A DNA stretch of 64,000 bases from Ridgeia piscesae (lineage: Eukaryota; Annelida; Polychaeta; Sabellida; Siboglinidae). Position 1 is the stretch's first letter, and every line of letters starts with the position of its first letter. Location of the stretch: the NCBI GenBank assembly GCA_025642075.2, contig JAODUO010000114.1:887001-951000 (forward strand). Direction: 5' to 3'. Below are positions 44,511-58,300 of this stretch, one piece after another. The notes under the pieces are model-generated. The model did not search any database, had not been told where the DNA came from, and saw only the letters and a list, made by a program, of their open reading frames with translations. The position numbers were made by a program, and so were the translations under genes.

Positions 44511-44770
44511 CATGTGTCACGTTGGTCATGTGTCACATTGGTCATGTGTCACGTTGGTCATGTGTCACTTGGTCATGTGTCACGTTGGTCATGTGTCACG
44601 TTGGTCATGTGTCACGTTGGTCATGTGTCACATTGGTCATGTGTCACGTTGGTCATGTGTCACGTTGGTCATGTGTCACGTTGGTCATGTGTCACGTTGG
44701 TCATGTGTCACGTTGGTCATGTGTCACGTTGGTCATGTGTCACATTGGTCATGTGTCACGTTTGGTCATT
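44511..44770. repeat. 16-bp minisatellite, about 16 copies
   Basis: The unit is GTCATGTGTCACGTTG with some CACATTG variants and one unit short of a base. Sixteen is not a multiple of three, so all three plus frames give the same peptide pattern; none is a gene. Confidence 0.97.
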
Positions 44771-45795
44771 TATCTTCAGATGGCGCTTCCTGTACTGTTA
44801 ACACCAACTAACTGAATGTACAATTTCACTGAATCCTACCGCCTCAGTGATGTCATGCCATCGGGATGCTTACTGAGTACAGCTGAATAATGAATTTGGT
44901 ACACAAGCCTTCAAAATGAAATAGATATAAATTGCAATGTAACAACGTAAAAATAAGGGAAACAAATTATACCTGGGTTAAATACACTGAAATGTAAACA
45001 TTTAAAACAATGCACTGGAAGTAGTCATTGACAATTTATGCTAGAATCAAAAAATTGCATTTCAGGTGATATCAACTTTTCAGGTGATATCTTTGGGAGA
45101 GCGAAGGGAGAGGAAGTCCCTGGGCTGAGACAGCAAAGTTAATTCTGCCTTCTACAAGGAGCTATCTTGGCAACCAATTCTGTTAATCGGTTAGACTTCC
45201 TCTGGTACGAGACAGTCATGTAAAAAGACTTCTTGTAGATTGTGACTATCAACTGGCATCATTTATAGACAAGCTATTCTTATATCAGTAATATTTTGTT
45301 TGTTAGCTGATGATGCACAGACATTAATGTCTGGAGCCTGCTCAATGATGCCAGACTACTGCAATAGCCCCAGACGAATCACATTAATTCCGACAACTCC
45401 ATCTGCAGCCGCAGAGGTCAACATGCTGCTCATCAATGTCAACAGATGGCAGCACTGCCTTATAAACGTCTTCCCTTGAGACTTAAACTGTGACACGTTC
45501 CTTCCAGTCGGGACTTTATTAAGCTAGGATGATACTGTATCTACTATCTACAAGCGCAGTATGCAAATGTACACTTCCCGCCAGCAAGGCATGCGTTTTT
45601 TGTGGGCATCGGAGCGCACTGTTGCTTCAGTCGGCATGGTGATACCGATGTGTTAAGAGTGTGCTAAGTCTGGGTTTTTTGTCGGTACCTCCCTCTAACC
45701 GCAGATTAGTTGAAGGAGCCTATGTGATTAAGCCAGTGGGTGTGATTCATGGGCTTCTAAAAATACACAAGTGTGATGTGTGCGTTTATATGTGG

Positions 45796-45851
45796 TGTGT
45801 GTGCGTGTGCGTGTGCGTGTGCGTGTGCGTGTGCGTGTGCGTGTGCGTGTT
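45796..45851. repeat. (GTGTGC)n microsatellite
   Basis: About nine GTGTGC hexamers in a row. Alternating purine-pyrimidine throughout. Confidence 0.95.
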
Positions 45852-46295
45852 TGTTTAATATGGAGAGGGAGAAGAGCTGATGAGGGAAATTATGGAAATG
45901 GTTGAACATCACGTGTCAGATGCAGTTCGGGTGTGAACACATACTACATAACTACAATAAACATAAACAAAAGTAGTTTATGGTTTAAACAACTTGGCAA
46001 TTTCATTAGAATGTCATATTCAAGGAGAGAGGGTGTTCAGGTAAAACGGCATGCCTCGTTGAGTTCTAGACTGGAGTTTGGGGAGAAGAGCATAATTTAT
46101 GACCCTGAAAGTGAGAATGCAGATTACTAAGGGATATGTCTGGCATAAAATATATGGATATGGCAGATTTTATGTGTGTACATTATGACCCATGCATGAG
46201 TAATACCTACAGCCAGCAGGTTTGAGTTTAGCACAAGATACACTAGTGTGTCTGTGTAGTCATCAAAGGGATACTCCAATCAGTGAGAGATTCAC

Positions 46296-46768
46296 ACCAT
46301 TTACTTACATACGTATAACATATTGGTTGTGCATAGTAATTGTGCACAAAGATCGTTAATAAACAATTAATTATAGTATAATTCTGTCAGAAACACTACA
46401 TGTTGGATTCAGGGCGCTGCCATCTTGAGACTTATGCGCCAGTGACGTAAACCGCTTACGTCATTGTCGCATGCACGTTCGAACGTCCTGTCTATCCAAT
46501 GGAATTTGATGTATCCAGTACGTCGCAGATTGCAATCACAATTATTAGCGAAGATTCCGCCAATCCTTGCCTTTTTCAACAATGCGCCAGTGACATAAAC
46601 GATTTGGCTTATGTCACTGGCGCATAAGTCTCAAGATGGCAGCGCCCTAAATCTAAGATAGTATGTTTTTGATACCATTAAACTACAACTAATTATTTAT
46701 TAATGATCTTTGTGCACAGCTACTAGGCACAACCAATATAGTATACATAATGAGTCACACGATGCAAG
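46296..46768. mobile_element. Foldback (MITE-like) element, about 470 bp
   Basis: The two halves are inverted copies. The inner core AGGGCGCTGCCATCTTGAGA and following 20 bases (46411-46450) pairs with 46609-46648 at 39 of 40 positions. Outside it, ATTGGTTGTGCATAGTAATT and TGTGCACAAAGATCGTTAAT on the left pair with ATTGGTTGTGCCTAGTAGCT and TGTGCACAAAGATCATTAAT on the right. Inside, each arm starts a second hairpin (ATGCGCCAGTGACATAA with TTATGTCACTGGCGCAT). No coding frame. The target duplication is not clear. Confidence 0.85.
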
Positions 46769-47012
46769 AAGTTCACAATAATTGCAATATAAATTACATG
46801 CCTAACATTTAAAAACTTGTTGTGTTCACAGTTAAAGGTGATTGATGCACTTTTTTTGTAAATTATCGTAATCAATTACTTTTATTAACACATTTTATCC
46901 TGAACCTAGTGCAGACGAGTTGCAGCCAGTTCCTGATCATTTCCTCAAATCAAACCGGCAAATGGCCCCTCATATTTCTTAGTCGTTTACATGACTGTGG
47001 CCACCAGGACAT

Positions 47013-47312
47013 CTTGTGTTCTAAGCTTGTGTTCTACGCTTGTGCTCTACGCTTGTGCTCTACGCTTGTGCTCTACACTTGTGCTCTCCACTTGTGCTCT
47101 CCACTTGTGCTCTACGTGTAGGTTCTAAGCTTGTGTTCTACGCTTGTGTTCTACGCTTGTGTTCTACGCTTGTGTTCTACGCTTGTGTTCTACGCTTGTG
47201 TTCTACGCTTGTGTTCTACGCTTGTGTTCTACGCTTGTGTTCTACGCTTGTGTTCTACGCTTGTGTTCTATGCTTGTGTTCTACGCTTGTGTTCTACTCT
47301 TGTGTTCTACGT
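47013..47312. repeat. 13-bp minisatellite, about 23 copies
   Basis: The unit is GTTCTACGCTTGT; the first quarter uses GCTCTACGCTTGT or GCTCTCCACTTGT. A break GTGTAGGTTCTAAGC near 47117 resembles the end GTGGAGGTTCTGA near 47311, so the array contains two tracts. Confidence 0.96.
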
Positions 47313-48235
47313 GGAGGTTCTGATATTAATCTGCTCAGGAAGTGGGCAGACTAGTTTATCAATAGCCCTATCAAGTTTGACATCTACCACTCATCCAGAA
47401 TCTGACGTTTGATATTGATGTCATCTGTGGTACAGTTAGCACAGTAGCAACTGTGTTTACTTGAAGGAGTCTTCAAGCAATGAGCAGCTGGAGTAGACCA
47501 ATTTCTAATGGAATTCATGTGTGCATTCATGCACATGTATTGTTGAGTTGAACCCCTACAATACCTGTATACCCTGTAGAGAATACCAGTGCTGAGAAGC
47601 CACTGCTCTCACCAAGGAGACGCCTCAGTCTACACCAGACGTTGTGCTTCCTTAGTAAACACTGCACAATAACAACGAGGAAGTCCCACTACGATTTCTT
47701 TCCATCTGAACTGGTACAAACAGCTGACAAAGGTCAACCAGCTCCACAGTGGACAGGCAATCTTGCCCACAGGAAATAGGATACTTTGAATTTAATTAGA
47801 AACACCTAAAGAACAGGGGTTCTATTTCATGGGCATATTGGGTTTGAGGGTCTACTGTGCAGATGAACTCAGAAATGCTATTCACCGAAAATTACATTTC
47901 CCACGCTTTCATTAATTCCATTGAAGGAAAATGTTCTACTGCTGAGTTTCTTGTTGTTTCATCCTAAGGGACTAATTATTCAGGCCTCAGTTGGGACAGG
48001 AAAACAGAGTCAGTGTAGTGATTCAGGTGAATCAAGTAAGTCTTATTTCACTGATTTTATGTCCTTTGTGTTTTGCACTATGCAGGAACTTGATCAACTT
48101 TACATTTTCTGTTTAAACCATTCTGTAACAACAGCATTGCACAAATTGTTTTTAAATGGATGCCATATTTTTGCAAGTTTTCTGACCAGAAACCCATGAC
48201 GTAACTTTTTTTGGAACACATGTTTTTTGCCATTT

Positions 48236-48284
48236 ATACATATATATATATATAGTATGTATGTATATATATATATATATAAAT

Positions 48285-48371
<87 letters not shown>

Positions 48372-48378
48372 TATATAT

Positions 48379-48413
<35 letters not shown>

Positions 48414-48417
48414 GTGT

Positions 48418-48462
<45 letters not shown>

Positions 48463-48571
48463 ATATTATATACATATATATATATATATATATATGTATT
48501 ATATATATATATATATATATTATAGTAATATATATGTATATATATATATTATATATATATGTATGTGTTTT

Positions 48572-48610
<39 letters not shown>
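48236..48610. repeat. Long (TA)n-rich tract
   Basis: About 375 bases of TA dinucleotides with short interruptions (TATGTATG, AAATAT, AGTAGTGTGTG). All open frames here are artefacts. Confidence 0.97.
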
Positions 48611-48615
<5 letters not shown>

Positions 48616-50361
48616 GATAAAAAACTGAACTGTAAATGCAGGCTCACTATGTCTACACTCTCACACGGATGGCGACTTCACATAACAGCAATTGTCAATC
48701 CTCCTGGGAATGCCAGGTCCTGACACCAAAGATAAATATTATTGCTGAACATGGCCAAACATTCCACTTCCTCTAGTTGTTATCAGTCAAAAGACTCTAG
48801 ACTCTACCCAGAGTTCCAATGCTAATTTATAACCAACTCAAATAGTTTTACTGTTTTAATAGTGTCATAACTGTAAGACAGATTTGGTTTTTAGGTAGTC
48901 CATGAGATTAAGAGGTCAGGACACCATAATACTATTATTTTAGTTTGTATTACACAAACAATTGCATATTTGTATGGTGGTGATATTGAGTGTCCACTTC
49001 AAACAGTAGTGACGTCTATATGAGAGTTGTACTCAGTGCAGACGGCCGTCACAAACCACACGGAGCTGAGGGCTGGATCACAGGTATTCCTGGACTAGAG
49101 TCACTTACAGGTACATTCAGTCCATAGGTCACAATAATGTAGACTTTCCATCAACGAATTGAAGCAGCAATTTTACAGTTTATGGCAGACATACGCAGGG
49201 TCCACGAGGCATGATTTGACCATATGCAGTATACATTCTAAGGAAGTCACTGTAATGAACCACCCATTTTTATTTACCAAAACAACTAGCACGATTTTCA
49301 TTGTCGATTGCTGGCATATGATGAAATGCGAGAACAGCACAGACAACTTCAGTCATCTGGTTCTATTTATGTGCCTGGAGTTGAAAGAAGCACTGCAACT
49401 CCAGTCAATGCACTAACTTTGGCACATTGTAACTACACCACCTCCCAGGTGTGAAATCAATTTTTTCCATGTTCCGTTATTTCATTGAACCAGTGACCAG
49501 CAACAAACTGTCAAATCGTTAGTTACAGTTATCAAAGATAAATGTAACATTACACATTCCTATTTTGAGAAGACTAAACGTGTATTTACACGGTGCAACA
49601 TAAATATAAGTCGCTTAAAATTGAAGTGTGTTTATACAGAGCAACTTAAATCCAACTCACTTAAAGTAAAGGTAAACTGTTTATGCACTCAAACAGAGCA
49701 AGTTGACAGACTTAAATCAAAGTCACTACAAAATAAACCGCCTACACTTTGTGTCAACGCAAATAAAACACATCATAGTTTCTTTTCAAATATTTTGTTA
49801 ATAATTTTTTAATCCCAACATGCCTGAAGTGGCCTCCCTTGGGAAGAAACGGGTAAGGATGTATTTCTGTGGGAGAAATACCTGATACTTGAGTGGCCTG
49901 ACTCCAGCGACTGGAGGACTGGCAGCCTCCAGTCATCTACAAGTCAGCCTACTGAGGCTTCAGATGCCTGGGAAATGTCACACTTTTTCTCGCTGCTACC
50001 ACTTATCAGCTGCTGTCATATATACCTCAGGGCGTTAACACATCCACCCTCACTCATCTCCCTCACAACCCTCCCACCAATAGGGTACTGGGTTAAATAC
50101 AGGACCACCAGTATTGGGGGTGGCAATGAGTCAGGGGTGGCTACAGCACCCAATCCCCCTTCATTGTACCCCACACCCTATTATCCATTGCTGGTTTACC
50201 TTTCAGGTAGAGCAACTATATTTGTTGGTCAACAACAACAAATTACAAGTCGACATCCATTTACCTGTCTTTTTGACAGGCAAAGTATGTTTTGGAAGGG
50301 TAAATATTTGACTGGACAGGTGTACCTTTATGCAGAAAAAAGCTTCATACTATTCACCCTG

Positions 50362-52206
50362 TGCACATTTACATTGGACTGTGTTGTGTGCCTACATACA
50401 TCTACTGACACATTTACACTGGACTGTGTTGTGTGCCTACACACATCTACTGACACATTTACATTGGACTGTGTTGTGTGCCTGCACACATCTACTGACA
50501 CATTTACATTGGGCTGTGTGCCTACACACATCTACTGACACATTTACATTGGGCTGTGTGCCTACACACATGCATGCACACATCTACTGACACATTTACA
50601 TTGGACTGTGTGCCTACACACATGCATGCACACATCTACTGACACATTTACATTGGGCTGTGTGCCTACACACATGCATGCACACATCTACTGGCACATT
50701 TACATTGGACTGTGTGCCTACACACATGCATGCACACATCTACTGGCACATTTACATTGGACTGTGTGCCTACACACATGCATGCACACATCTACTGGCA
50801 CATTTACATTGGACTGTGTGCCTACACACATGCATGCACACATCTACTGGCACATTTACATTGGACTGTGTGCCTACACACATGCATGCACACATCTACT
50901 GACACATTTACATTGGGCTGTGTGCCTACACACATGCATGCACACATCTACTGACACATTTACATTGGACTGTGTGCCTACACACATGCATGCACACATC
51001 TACTGGCACATTTACATTGGGCTGTGTGCCTACACACATGCATGCACACATCTACTGACACATTTACATTGGGCTGTGTGCCTACACACATGCATGCACA
51101 CATCTACTGACACATTTACATTGGACTGTGTGCCTACACACATGCATGCACACATCTACTGGCACATTTACATTGGACTGTGTTGTGTGCCTGCACACAT
51201 CTACTGACACATTTACATTGGACTGTGTGCCTACACACATGCCTGCACACATCTACTGACACATTTACATTGGGCTGTGTGCCTACACACATCTACTGAC
51301 ACATTTACATTGGACTGTGTGCCTGCACACATGCATGCACACATCTACTGACACATTTACATTGGGCTGTGTGCCTGCACACATCTACTGACACATTTAC
51401 ATTGGACTGTGTGCCTACACACATGCATGCACACATCTACTGACACATTTACATTGGGCTGTGTGCCTACACACATCTACTGACACATTTACATTGGGCT
51501 GTGTGCCTACACACATCTACTGGCACATTTACATTGGACTGTGTGCCTACACACATGCATGCACACATCTACTGACACATTTACATTGGACTGTGTGCCT
51601 ACACACATGCATGCACACATCTACTGACACATTTACATTGGACTGTGTGCCTACACACATGCATGCACACATCTACTGACACATTTACATTGGGCTGTGT
51701 GCCTACACACATGCATGCACACATCTACTGACACATTTACATTGGGCTGTGTGCCTACACACATGCATGCACACATCTACTGACACATTTACATTGGGCT
51801 GTGTGCCTACACACATGCATGCACACATCTACTGACACATTTACATTGGACTGTGTGCCTACACACATGCATGCACACATCTACTGACACATTTACATTG
51901 GGCTGTGTGCCTACACACATACATGCACACATCTACTGACACATTTACATTGGGCTGTGTGCCTACACACATGCATGCACACATCTACTGGCACATTTAC
52001 ATTGGACTGTGTGCCTACACACATGCATGCACACATCTACTGACACATTTACATTGGACTGTGTGCCTACACACATGCATGCACACATCTACTGGCACAT
52101 TTACATTGGACTGTGTGCCTACACACATGCATGCACACATCTACTGGCACATTTACATTGGACTGTGTGCCTACACACATGCATGCACACATCTACTGGC
52201 ACATTT
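50362..52206. repeat. 52-bp satellite, about 35 copies
   Basis: The unit is ACACATCTACTGACACATTT, ACATTGGGCTGTGTGCCTAC, ACACATGCATGC. Units of 40 bases lack ATGCATGCACAC and cluster at the left end and at 51280-51540; a few have GTGTTGTGTGCC. Two positions vary freely (TGACAC/TGGCAC and GGGCTG/GGACTG). The 52-base units each contain 20 alternating purine-pyrimidine bases around TGCATGCA. Confidence 0.97.
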
Positions 52207-52288
52207 TGGACTGGCAAAAATGTGACCCTTCATAAAAGCCTGAACAACAATCAACCAGTCAAGACTAGTTTACAAACCTGTCAATTCT

Positions 52289-52372
52289 GAAAAGTTCTCA
52301 CAGAAGTATTACTGGAATACGCCAACCATAATGAATGCCACTGAAAATGGTGATAAAAGGGGACTTTATTGG
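52289..52372. repeat. Dispersed repeat pair, copy 1
   Basis: TCTCACAGAAGTATTACTGG followed by GAATGCCACTGAAAATGGTG matches 58851-58932 in the same orientation at most positions. Both are directly followed by AAAAGGGG and a TTTAATGG or TTTATTGG sequence. The family is unknown. Confidence 0.8.
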
Positions 52373-52597
52373 TTATTAAGTTAGATTTTGACTGCACAAG
52401 TTGTAGTATTTATGTAAAAATGTTACTTCTACATTTGCCAAAGATGACATCCACAATTGGCCAGTAATAATAAATGGCCATCATGGATTTAGGCAACTAA
52501 CCAGCTACGAATGCGTTTTATTGATCGACTGCAGTTTGATGTGTTGCGTGGAATTATAAACCGTCACTGCTAGTGAACAGGTTGATTCAAAACTGCA

Positions 52598-52600
<3 letters not shown>

Positions 52601-52652
<52 letters not shown>
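52601..52652. repeat. (TA)n microsatellite
   Basis: About 50 bases of TA dinucleotide. Confidence 0.95.
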
Positions 52653-52656
<4 letters not shown>

Positions 52657-55199
52657 CCCACCAAACTTGGCAGAAATGAGAGCTTTTGAGCGAAGGAACG
52701 TGACTGAGGATTATGCATAAACTTACAAAAAGTCAAACCAACACAACACGTCTGTTACGATTAACAAGATATTCGCTCCCAGATTTCTGAATCACGCAAC
52801 CAACACCATCCATCACTTGCTGCCCGCCTCCCCAGAGTCTACACCCACTCCCTGCAACAGATCCATCTGATCTGTCCAGTTGTCATATTTAATTCACCAC
52901 ATCCTTTCTCTTGCAAGCGGCCGACCCTAAGACGACCCTAAAACAACCCTAAGACGCACTGCACTCATCCTCCTGTTTCTCTCTATGGCTCTCACCTCCA
53001 GCTAAGCGGTCAGTAGTCATCTGCTGACCGCATTCGACCTCTCCAGGTGTTTATTTTATCTAAATAGGAATCGCCAGGGTGAAACAGCTATTTAACGGCT
53101 GCATCTTCAGTTACAGCCGTCATATTCCAGGTTACTCACTGACCTGCTAAGGACGCTCCCTACACTTATCGGACCGTGAAAGCTTCCTGGGAAGATTCTA
53201 GGTGTGGTCAGGAACGTTCTCGGAAATTTTATTACCTGCTTTGCTGGGGGGAACTGCCCATTAAGATGGTGAGGGGATGCAAGATGTTAGACCTTTTGAT
53301 CCAAGTGGCTCTACTAAAAGGTTGTATGATAAACTAATTTAAACTATTTATTTTTTTCTGAGACGGTATGGGAAACATTAAGCAAAATTCTTTGTAAATG
53401 AAAACTTTCTATTTTTACAACTTTTGGTGATGCTGACTGCTTTTCAAGGCAGTGGTAAGATCTGGCAAATTAGTAAAACAATATAATTTTTCTTAATTTT
53501 GAGAAATCAATCTTAAATAAAGCTACATTAAATTTAAAGTAGAACCCAATTAATCAAAATCTTATAATCCTGACATCTTTACATATGGACGTCTTTGTAC
53601 GAGAATGGAATTACCAAATGCTAATGTATCCTATTAAGTACCCAACTCATTCATCACGAAGCTCATTCATCCAGACACGTACACTGGGGAACAAAGAGTC
53701 TTCATTAACCCTGTTCAACTGTATTCGTCACTGCCATCTAGAAGCCCCAGCCCATGAAAATGATGAATTTATGTAACAGGAAATCTGGTTTACTACACAA
53801 GCAACTTAGCTAAGTCTTACAGCATCATTCATTCTAAAACTGTGTTGCTAGCAAACACCCTTCGGGACACCAGCTGCTTGCTCGATTAATCACCCTCTGA
53901 CAGGCACCAAGCCACCCCCTTACCCTCCAGTCAACTGTCAGCAACCCTAGGCTGAAGACTGCTGACAACTGCTGACAACTGCCCCTCTCTCCTGGGTACA
54001 ACAAAAAATCACCTGCAAGTCCAGCCCAGCCTCCCTGTTTACCATCCCAGGAGACCTAGTTCAGTAGTTGGGAGGACATGATGTCTTCCTATCCCAAAGT
54101 TCATGTCCACAATACAGATTACATCAATGTTACATTTCAACTCTGTCGAAACCGTCAGATCTATTAAAATCATGCCTAATTCAGGAACAATATAATTTGG
54201 CAGTTTTGGATTTGTTTTACTCACAATGTTTTTAGGACAAATAACAGAAATAAAACATTAACAGCACAAACTAGCTGACATTTTGAGACGGATGGTAAGG
54301 CCATCTCCTGCAAAAGTACTGAAACTTAACCTCACTTTTGATAACTGAAAATAAACACATCTGCCCCTGTAACCCAAACAGAGCATCTTTCACTTGGTGT
54401 TTACTTACTGCGAGTTACACCACAAGGTAGGTAAGTGCTGCATCATATACAAACCTGCAGACTATTTTCCCATGTTCTGATCTACATATCCAAGTAGATC
54501 CAAATTGAGATTTATGTATTGCAATGTTAGCATTCTCTACATCTGATGAGTATTCAACATTTCTCTGAGCAGGAATATCTTAACAGACATTCCTTCAAGA
54601 CCAAAACAACTGTCAAACCAAATTCTAGGTTTTACCTGACAGCTGACCTATGTTTACCATTTAATGTGATGGGTACCTTTGTTCCTTTACTTTGAAATAA
54701 CATATATAAAAATTCACATACAGTAACTATTGCAACACAACTTCAGGGGGTCCACTAATGATTAACCAAACATGACAAATAAAATATGATTGTAATGCAA
54801 CAATAATACACATTTCCTGTCTTGACCAAAACCAACATGAACTACATAATGCTTATAGGTTTTTATTCAGTATTTCTCCCAACAGATATTACCTCTAATA
54901 GGTTGCTCCACAAACCAACCTCGCAGGAGTTCAAATCTGCATCAAGTACATATTTTCTTGAAATCCATTGTATAACAACAAATCTAAACTGCAAAATTAT
55001 AGCAATCAAACAAACTCTTCAGCTGCTAAACAGTCTACAGGAAAACACAACAGATTCAGTTGTGTTGATGACAACACTCAAATTGAAACGAACAACATAG
55101 TGAACCAATCAAAACAATGTAAACCTCAACAAAACAAAAACAAAAAATCACCAATGCAGGAAATGAGCTATATAGGTCACCTGACCTATGAAAAAGTAA
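52653..55199. other. Intergenic or intronic stretch, no gene seen
   Basis: No supported exon or RNA gene. The plus strand at 54800-55190 is A-rich and open for up to 90 codons, without family resemblance. Confidence 0.5.
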
Positions 55200-55355
55200 T
55201 CAGGATTAAAAGATGAGTACAAATGTCACCATTGCAGCGTCCAGCCTTGGAACAGTGATTCTACGGAAGAGGATCTGGGATTTATGGATACCCCACCCCA
55301 TGACCAGGAATATGAGAATCTGGCCGAGGGGGAGGGTGATATATATACACCATAG
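55200..55355 (+). CDS. Candidate 3' coding exon, acidic tail with YENL and YTP motifs
   Basis: The plus-strand frame reads SGLKDEYKCHHCSVQPWNSD, then STEEDLGFMDTPPHDQEYEN, then LAEGEGDIYTP and a stop. An AG at 55202-55203 could be an acceptor, but the bases before it are not a good pyrimidine tract. The composition (acidic, Pro, two tyrosine motifs EYENL and DIYTP about eight residues apart) looks like the cytoplasmic tail of a receptor and not random AT-rich translation. No partner exon was found upstream, so it could also be a pseudogene piece or chance. It is opposite in strand to the adhesion gene. Confidence 0.3.
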   Translation, partial: SGLKDEYKCHHCSVQPWNSDSTEEDLGFMDTPPHDQEYENLAEGEGDIYTP

Positions 55356-58300
55356 GAGAGATGATATATGCCTTGGCACTGACCACCTGCAGTGACAAAA
55401 CATGTAAACGCCCAAGTTAGTGCAAAACTGGCCTGTTTTTGGGTCATTTGCATCCGAGATGGCTATAAGCGTTACCCGCGTTACATATCAATTCCTTCTG
55501 CTGGGCAGTTCCAGAGTCTACGGCCCTGACTGTATCAGTGCCACACCTTGCTAGACTCAGGGTTTATAAAACCATAGGAATATTTTAAATATATTCGCTG
55601 TCACTACATATTCAAGCTGCCACTTCATTTTGACAATAATCAACAGCAAAATTTGCCACGTTAGAAACAATTTTTTTTTAACTGTTTAGAAAAACCTTCC
55701 CAAAGCACTGTCTATGGCATATTCTGGCTGAGTTATTCCGGACATTTGAGACCTAGAAGCTAAAATACAACTGGGAGACATAGTCTTTAGTGACAGCTGG
55801 CTAGGCCTGTCCCCTGACATAGTGCTATCTTATCTTAGAGGGGCAATTAATCCCTGGGTTCTGCCTCCTACAAGCCAATATTGGCCAGCCATAGCCCAGT
55901 CTCAATCTGAAATGGGACCACGCATGGAAATTCCTGCATTCCTCGGCTTAGTCCCTGGAAAACTTGCATAGGTTCACAGCTATCTCTATCTCCCAGATTT
56001 GCTGGATAGGAATTTGATGGTCAGTAATTTGTACAGGGTACCCCATAAAAATCACAAAAGTTGTAGTTACAGCTGTGGAATTTTTGGATCCAAGATGAGT
56101 TTGGTCTGATGTAGTATAATGGTAAAGGTTTATTTTCTGATATTTTCATGTTTTTACCATTTAAAATGGTCAAAATCCTATGTTTCAACGTGTTAATGGC
56201 TGAATCAAGTGCAGATCACAAGCACATTTCTTAATTAATTTAAATTGTAATTTCCCTCAGTACTTGAAGGTTCATCTTTGATAAGGGAAAATAATAAAAT
56301 AAAAAGTACACATATTGGCCGTTGCTGTCCTATCAGTTGCTTTGATTTTTCTTCTTAAGCTATTCAGCACAGTGAAGGAGCTCTTTTGCCCATAGGAGCT
56401 CCTTTTCAAGTTTCAGTTTCGTTGCAATCACATGTCAGCCACCTTGGCATCTTTTCTAACCCCAAAGCAACTGCCTCAGCCCAGTTTCAGCTTCTGTAAT
56501 CCTGGATGCTAGCTATAAGATCCGCAACATAATATCTGTAATGATGCCTGTGATTACTGGCACTGACAAATGAAACACTGTCAGTGTTTCAAGAGGGTTA
56601 CTTTCCCACATGTATCAACAACAAATTTAGATCCACATGGGGCCCACTCTGTTTGGAGAAAAAACTGCTTGCAAACTGACATAACCCTCACAAAAATTTT
56701 GGTTTGTCCCCAATCCAATTAAGACTATCTGGGAATAAGTATGCAGTGTTATCCTGGTTGATCAAAACTAAACAATGGCTGGACAGATCTGGAGTAAATT
56801 GAATCAGGGTCATTGGTGATAAAAGATTAGGGTCTGACTTGAAAATAAACATGCTCAATGTCGAGGCTTTGAAAGGGTCCCTCCCAATGTATTTACACTT
56901 TGTTTATTTTCAGAATCAAAGTAGTCTCCCTTTTTGGAATGCGAACACAGGAATATTTGTTTAGTCTATACCACCACATTTAGCTGTGTGCATTAAGAAT
57001 TTATCATTATGATGACAAAATAGCATTATATATATATATACATATATATATATATAAAAATTATATAATCTGTATGCATTATATCTAAGTTATTTTTATG
57101 ATCTTATTAACTACGTTCAAGTTCAGCCATGTAACCATCGTAGCTTTATGCAGAGACCCGTCCACCCGTCATTTGGATGGCTAAAACCCATTGTGGACGG
57201 GTTGAAATATGAGTGGACAGGTAATAAAATGAAGGAGCAGTCTTCCAAAACCATAGATATTGTCAGTTATTCCTAAAAAGTGAGTGTCAATAGTGTCACA
57301 TGTGTGTTTATAGTCCATTTCCAGTGATAAACACATTCCAAGTTTATCAAGTGGCGTAACAGTTAATGTCCACCAAAAAATGTGTGACTTGCAAAAAAAG
57401 TATCCTGCAAAAGGCCCTGGTAACCATGGAAACGTAAAAACAGTTTTAGTAGACAGCTTATAGTGACTCCATTATCACACCTAAACACTGCTGGAGTATT
57501 CTGTTCAGTACCACACTTCATTTAAAGTGTAATTTTTTCATCATACCACTGCACTGTATGACACTTGCTCCAAAACTGTTTTCTCTCATTATGATGTCAT
57601 ATCAATCATTTCAATAAATTGACAGATTAACTCCAATAACGTCTGCACATATACTAAAATGTCAAACTTTCACCAGTGTTTCATAAGATATCAGTCACAT
57701 AATTCATAGTAATTTGTATTCTAAATTACATTGACTGATATTGTTGGGCCACGTCATCTTTTTTCAAAATGGAATGTGTTCTTGCATTCCTTGCTGGTCA
57801 TTTTTATCGAAACAAGCTCACCAAACATTTCCTACGTCAGTCGCAATCCTGGGTAACTGACAAGGCATGTGAGTCTGCCTCTCTTTAGCTCGTAACTGGC
57901 GGTGTCTGGTGGTGTGCATACAGACCTGTCCCGAATAAGACTGGGACATGACCTAAATGACCGGATGCTTCGCCTTTCCCCGGACTTATTTTGGCACAGT
58001 TGTGCATAAATTTAGATTTGGTAGATGGAAGTTCAATCCCTACATTAAGCGTAACTACAACATGCGGTCTGTGTCTGTGAACTGTCAGGTCGAGTTGTTT
58101 TCATTGTTTTGTTCCTATCATTTTGGTTTATGTCATCGTCTCTGTAAGTCTGCAATTCACCACACATTTGCCCCGTGTGGGACCTTTTACTCCCCTCTGT
58201 ACAGACACAAGGTACAGGGGACCAACTGAATTTAGAATCCCTTCCAAAAGACAGCCACATGGGGTGAAAGAATTTGCCCAAATGTTGAACGGGTTGTGGG

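Noticed and set aside
48100..48620. YIYIYI-type frames on both strands
   Set aside because: Translation of the TA tract.
50608..52290. Long plus-strand frames with repeated MHAHIYWHIYIGLCAYTHAC-like peptides
   Set aside because: Produced by the 52-bp satellite; the same peptide appears in all frames because 52 is not a multiple of three.
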